From Pseudomonas frederiksbergensis (GTDB taxonomy: Bacteria > Pseudomonadota > Gammaproteobacteria > Pseudomonadales > Pseudomonadaceae), in the NCBI RefSeq assembly GCF_003732665.1, contig NZ_MOBP01000009.1:24622-88621 (forward strand): DNA of 64,000 nucleotides. The letters run 5' to 3'. Below the pieces are notes generated by a model. The model made no database searches. It was not told the origin of the DNA and worked only from the letters and a program-made list of their open reading frames with translations. Below, in pieces: positions 58,201 through 64,000 of the stretch (position 1 is its first letter; each line of letters starts with the position of its first letter). The position numbers and the translations under genes were made by a program.

Positions 58201-59305
58201 GAGCCAGAACCTTGGTCAGCGCCTCAAGGAAGCGACTGTTTTCAGCCGGCAGACCGATGGTGATGCGCAAGTGGTTCGGCATGCCGTAATTGGCCACCGG
58301 ACGCACGATCACGCCTTCGCGCAGCAAGCCCTGGAAGACCGGTGCAGCCACCTGCCCCAGGTCGACGCAGATGAAGTTGCCTTTGGACGGAATCCAGCTC
58401 AGCCCCAACTCACCGAAACCCGCTTGCAGTTGCAGCATGCCGGCTTCGTTCAGGCGACGGCTTTCGGCCAGGTATTCGGCGTCCTGCAGTGCAGCGCACG
58501 CAGCGGCCAGGGCCAGGCTGTTGACGTTGAACGGCTGGCGAACGCGATTCAGCACGTCGGCGACCACGGCGGTCGACAAGCCATAACCGACCCGCAACGC
58601 CGCCAGGCCATAGGCCTTGGAAAACGTGCGCGAGACCAGCAGGTTCGGATAAGCCGCGAGGAAGTCCAGGCCATCGGGCAAGTCGCTGCCTTCGGCGTAT
58701 TCGATGTAGGCCTCGTCCAGCACCACCAGCACATGGGCCGGGACGTCTTGCAGGAATTCGTCCAGCGCCTCGGCGCCGAACCAGGTCCCGGTCGGGTTGT
58801 TCGGGTTGGCGATGAACACGACGCGGGTGTCGGCATCGATCGCGGCCAGCATGGCTGGCAGATCGTGGCCCCAGTCTTTGGCAGGGATCACGCGTGCGTC
58901 AGCACCCACGGCCTGAGTCACGATCGGATAGACCGCGAACGCGTGCTCGCTGAATACCGCGTTCAGGCCCGGCGCCAGGTAGGCACGGGCAACCAGTTCC
59001 AGAATGTCGTTGGAGCCATTGCCCAGCGTCACCTGATTGAGTTCGACGCGGCACTGTTCGGCCAACAGGGTCTTGAGTGCAAAACCGTTGCCGTCCGGAT
59101 AACGGGTCAGCTCAGCCAATGCTTCGCGAATCGCGGCCAATGCCTTGGGACTGGCGCCCAGCGGGTTTTCATTACTGGCCAGTTTGATGATTTTGGCCGG
59201 ATCAATGCCCAGCTCGCGCGCCAGTTCGTCCACAGGCTTGCCCGGAACGTACGGCGAAAGTTGTTGCACGCCCGGCTGTGCCAGAGCGAGGAAGTCACCA
59301 CTCAT
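58193..59305 (-). CDS. hisC: Histidinol-phosphate aminotransferase (HisC2 type)
   Basis: A 370-residue class I/II aminotransferase. LASNENPLGASPKAL and LGNGSNDILELV bind substrate and PLP phosphate, NPNNPTGTW is conserved, and the PLP lysine is in SRTFSKAYGLAALRVGYG. The gene lies between pheA and tyrA-aroA, as hisC2 does in P. aeruginosa. In this context the enzyme may act mainly as an aromatic-amino-acid or arogenate-forming aminotransferase. Full length with intact active site. Confidence 0.93.
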   Translation of the reverse strand: MSGDFLALAQPGVQQLSPYVPGKPVDELARELGIDPAKIIKLASNENPLGASPKALAAIREALAELTRYPDGNGFALKTLLAEQCRVELNQVTLGNGSNDILELVARAYLAPGLNAVFSEHAFAVYPIVTQAVGADARVIPAKDWGHDLPAMLAAIDADTRVVFIANPNNPTGTWFGAEALDEFLQDVPAHVLVVLDEAYIEYAEGSDLPDGLDFLAAYPNLLVSRTFSKAYGLAALRVGYGLSTAVVADVLNRVRQPFNVNSLALAAACAALQDAEYLAESRRLNEAGMLQLQAGFGELGLSWIPSKGNFICVDLGQVAAPVFQGLLREGVIVRPVANYGMPNHLRITIGLPAENSRFLEALTKVLARG

Positions 59306-59315
59306 TTGCTACCCC

Positions 59316-60410
59316 TTAGAGAACTGCTTTCGGGTAGGAACCCAGCACTTTGAGTGCTACTGCTTCCTGACTGATCTTTTCCAGTACACCTTTGATCAAT
59401 GGATCACGGTGATGGCCTACAAAGTCGATGAAGAACACGTAGGTCCATTTACCGCTGCGCGACGGACGGGTCTCGATCCGTGTCAGATCGATGCCGTTGT
59501 CGTGGAACGGCACCAGCAACTCGTGCAGCGCGCCAGGTTTGTTGCTCATGGAGACGATGATCGAGGTCTTGTCGTCGCCGGTCGGCGGCACTTCCTGGCT
59601 GCCGATCATCAGGAAGCGCGTGGAGTTGTCCGGGCGATCCTCGATTTTCTCGGCCAGACGGGTCAGCCCGTACAAGCCTGCAGCCATGTCGCCGGCAATC
59701 GCTGCCGAGTTCCACTCGCCCTTGACCCGCTTGGCCGCTTCGGCGTTGCTGGACACCGCCACGCGCTCGACATTCGGGTAATGGGCGTCCAGCCACTTGC
59801 GGCACTGGGCCAGGGACTGGGCGTGGGAATAAATGCGGCTGATGCTGTCGGTCTTGGTGTTTTCACCGACCAACAGGTGATGGTGAATCCGCAGTTCGAC
59901 CTCACCGCAGATGACCATGTCGTGTTCGAGGAAGCTGTCGAGGGTGTGGTTGACCGCGCCTTCGGTGGAATTTTCCACCGGGACCACGCCAAAATTCACC
60001 GCACCGGCGGCCACTTCACGGAACACTTCGTCGATCGCCGCCATCGGCTTGCTGATCACGGCGTGGCCGAAATGCTTCATGGCCGCGGCCTGGGTAAACG
60101 TACCTTCAGGGCCGAGGTAAGCCACTTTCAGCGGCTGCTCGAGGGCCAGGCACGAGGACATGATTTCGCGGAACAGCCGCGCCATCTCTTCGTTGCCCAG
60201 CGGCCCCTGGTTACGCTCCATCACGCGCTTGAGCACCTGAGCTTCGCGCTCAGGACGATAGAACACCGGCACTTCGCCTTCGGCCAGCGAGGCCATCTTT
60301 ACTCGCGCAACTTCCTGGGCGCAGCGTGCACGTTCGCTGATCAGCTCCAGGACTTTGGTGTCCAGGGCATCAATGCGAACGCGCAGTGCCTTGAGTTCTT
60401 GCTCAGACAT
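59316..60410 (-). CDS. pheA: Chorismate mutase / prephenate dehydratase
   Basis: A 364-residue bifunctional enzyme of phenylalanine synthesis. Residues 1-90 are the AroQ chorismate mutase (LRVRIDALDTKVLELISERA). Residues about 94-270 are the dehydratase with YLGPEGTFTQAAA and GVVPVENSTEGAVNHTLD and the catalytic Thr in DNSTRFLMI. Residues about 283-360 are the ACT domain, with GALHELLVPF and IETRPSR for phenylalanine feedback. The ATG overlaps the serC stop by 1 bp; hisC follows after 10 bp. Confidence 0.97.
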   Translation of the reverse strand: MSEQELKALRVRIDALDTKVLELISERARCAQEVARVKMASLAEGEVPVFYRPEREAQVLKRVMERNQGPLGNEEMARLFREIMSSCLALEQPLKVAYLGPEGTFTQAAAMKHFGHAVISKPMAAIDEVFREVAAGAVNFGVVPVENSTEGAVNHTLDSFLEHDMVICGEVELRIHHHLLVGENTKTDSISRIYSHAQSLAQCRKWLDAHYPNVERVAVSSNAEAAKRVKGEWNSAAIAGDMAAGLYGLTRLAEKIEDRPDNSTRFLMIGSQEVPPTGDDKTSIIVSMSNKPGALHELLVPFHDNGIDLTRIETRPSRSGKWTYVFFIDFVGHHRDPLIKGVLEKISQEAVALKVLGSYPKAVL

Positions 60411-61495
60411 TAGCCGTGTTCCTTCTCGAACTCTGCCATGTACGAAATCAGTGCGTTGACCGCAACGATGTCGACGGCGTTATAGATGGAGGCGCGCATG
60501 CCGCCCACGGAACGGTGACCCTTGAGGTTCAGCAGGCCACGTTCGTCGGCACCGGCCAGGAATGGCTTGTCCAGGCGATCGTCGGCCAGGCGGAACGGCA
60601 CGTTCATCCACGAGCGGTCCGATTTATTGATCGGGTTGCTGTACAGGCCGCTGGCGTCGATGAAATCGTAGAGCGTGCGCTGCTTGACTTCATTGAGCTT
60701 GCCGATGGCTTCAACACCACCCTGCTCTTTCAGCCACTCGAATACCAGACCCGACAAGTACCAGGCCAGGGTTGGCGGCGTGTTGTACATCGAACCGTTA
60801 TCGGCCGCGACCTTGTAGTTGAGCATGGTCGGGCACAGCGAACGGGCGTGACCGAGCAGGTCTTCGCGAACGATGTTCACCACAATGCCGCTCGGGCCGA
60901 TGTTTTTCTGGGCGCCGGCGTAGATCATGCCGAAACGCGAGATATCCACCGGGCGCGAGAGAATGTCCGAGGACATGTCGGCCACCAGCGGCACGTCACC
61001 GGTTTCCGGGATCCACTGGAATTCCAGACCGCCGATGGTTTCGTTCGGCGCGTAGTGAACGTAGGCCGCGTCTTTCGACAGCTTCCATTCGTTCTGGCCG
61101 GGAATGGCGAAATAGTCGTAAGGCTTGGCGGTGCCGGCAACGTTGACGTGGCCGTAGCGCGAGGCTTCTTCGATGGCTTTCTGCGACCAGATACCGGTGT
61201 CGATATAGTCGGCCGAGCCGCCTTCAGGCAGCAGATTCAGAGGAATCTGGGCAAATTGCTGGCTGGCGCCGCCCTGCAGGAACAGCACTTTATAGTTCGA
61301 GGGGATATTCAGCAGATCACGCAGATCCTGCTCGGCCTTGGTGGCGATGGACACGAACTCATCGCTGCGATGGCTCATTTCCATGACCGACAGGCCCTTG
61401 CCGTGCCAATCGAGGAGTTCACCCTGAGCGCGCTTCAGGACAGCTTCAGGCAGCGCCGCAGGACCGGCACAGAAGTTATAGGCTCTCTTGCTCAC
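60410..61495 (-). CDS. serC: Phosphoserine aminotransferase
   Basis: A 361-residue PLP enzyme for serine and pyridoxal synthesis. It starts MSKRAYNFCAGPAALPEAVL, has FLQGGASQQFAQIPLNLL, the PLP lysine in YAGAQKNIGPSGI, and the C-terminal GGMRASIYNAV. The GTG at 61495 is preferred because it gives the family N-terminus and length; a TTG two codons upstream (61501) is also open. The 223 bp upstream to gyrA contain a 38-bp inverted repeat and the gyrA terminator. Confidence 0.96.
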   Translation of the reverse strand: MSKRAYNFCAGPAALPEAVLKRAQGELLDWHGKGLSVMEMSHRSDEFVSIATKAEQDLRDLLNIPSNYKVLFLQGGASQQFAQIPLNLLPEGGSADYIDTGIWSQKAIEEASRYGHVNVAGTAKPYDYFAIPGQNEWKLSKDAAYVHYAPNETIGGLEFQWIPETGDVPLVADMSSDILSRPVDISRFGMIYAGAQKNIGPSGIVVNIVREDLLGHARSLCPTMLNYKVAADNGSMYNTPPTLAWYLSGLVFEWLKEQGGVEAIGKLNEVKQRTLYDFIDASGLYSNPINKSDRSWMNVPFRLADDRLDKPFLAGADERGLLNLKGHRSVGGMRASIYNAVDIVAVNALISYMAEFEKEHG

Positions 61496-61558
61496 ATCCA
61501 ATCTCGCTCTGATTTGGTGGATCGTACAAACATATCAGTTGATCAAATTCGAAATCCT

Positions 61559-61656
61559 GTAGGAGCTGTCGAGTGAAACGAGGCTGCGATCTTTTCCTGG
61601 ATCCTACAAAGCAAGATCAAAAGATCGCAGCCTCGTTTCACTCGACAGCTCCTACA
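61559..61656. repeat. Perfect 38-bp inverted repeat
   Basis: The arms at 61559-61596 and 61619-61656 are perfectly complementary over 38 bp and separated by 22 nt. The outer part is TGTAGGAGCTGTCGAGTGAA and the inner part contains GGCTGCGATCTTTT. The type is a known dispersed repeat of fluorescent pseudomonads. It lies between gyrA and serC and would form a very stable hairpin in any read-through transcript into serC. Confidence 0.92.
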
Positions 61657-61677
61657 TTCCCTATTCAACAGGAGAAA

Positions 61678-61713
61678 CAAGAAGGGGGCGAATTCTCATC
61701 CGCCCCCTGCTTG
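61678..61713 (-). terminator. Terminator of gyrA
   Basis: On the minus strand the arms CAAGCAGGGGGCG and CGCCCCCTTCTTG (one mismatch) enclose a 10-nt loop and are followed by TTTCTCC. It begins 5 bp after the gyrA stop. The T-run is short, but the stem is strong. Confidence 0.8.
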
Positions 61714-61718
61714 TCCGC

Positions 61719-64000
<2,282 letters not shown>

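Overview
The window is a stretch of a Pseudomonas chromosome, most likely of the P. fluorescens group. The evidence is the gene order ihfB-rpsA-cmk-tyrA/aroA-hisC-pheA-serC-gyrA next to an O-antigen locus that ends in wbpV-wbpL-wbpM-comEA. This is the O-specific antigen site known from P. aeruginosa. The window also carries several Pseudomonas-type palindromic repeat families (the GAGCAAGCCCGCTCCCACA REP, the GTTCCCACGCTCCGCGTGGGAA repeat and the GTAGGAGCTGTCGA repeat).

Layout. 1-2475: CHAD-domain protein, small lipoprotein, patatin-like phospholipase. 2500-10940: complete kdpFABCDE potassium-uptake operon on the minus strand, including a 29-residue KdpF, with REP pairs inserted in its spacers. 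11111-15554: ethanolamine-type permease, a DUF2897-like small protein, a TetR regulator convergent with a KAS-II-like synthase and a short-chain dehydrogenase. 15744-52019: a 36-kb surface-polysaccharide locus. 52250-64000: lapA-like gene, ihfB, small lipoprotein, rpsA, cmk, fused tyrA-aroA, hisC, pheA, serC and the C-terminal part of gyrA, all on the minus strand.

The polysaccharide locus is a mosaic. One end has the standard lipid-carrier priming module (WbpM dehydratase, WbpV reductase, WbpL phosphosugar transferase). The middle holds genes normally typical of the common polysaccharide antigen: manB, manC, gmd, rmd, wzm, wzt and WbpX/Y/Z-like rhamnosyltransferases. It also holds a GDP-perosamine aminotransferase and acetyltransferase with three more glycosyltransferases, and an FkbM methyltransferase. 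I see no convincing wzx, wzy or wzz, so I infer an ABC-transporter-dependent D-rhamnose/Rha4NAc polymer made at the site where P. aeruginosa has its Wzy-dependent antigen.

A second module (21905-27508) combines a 3-keto-sugar aminotransferase, a fused acetyltransferase/ketoisomerase (WxcM-like) and a gtrB-gtrA-gtrC-like trio. I infer that it makes dTDP-Fuc3NAc or dTDP-Qui3NAc and adds it as a side branch from the periplasmic side, as in the Xanthomonas wxc cluster. rmlB, rmlD and rmlA are present to feed it, but rmlC is absent. The AT-rich stretch at about 25.3-30.4 kb with acyltransferases and GT-C-like membrane proteins looks recently acquired.

All identifications come from reading the sequences; no database search was run. 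Exact sugar specificities are inference.
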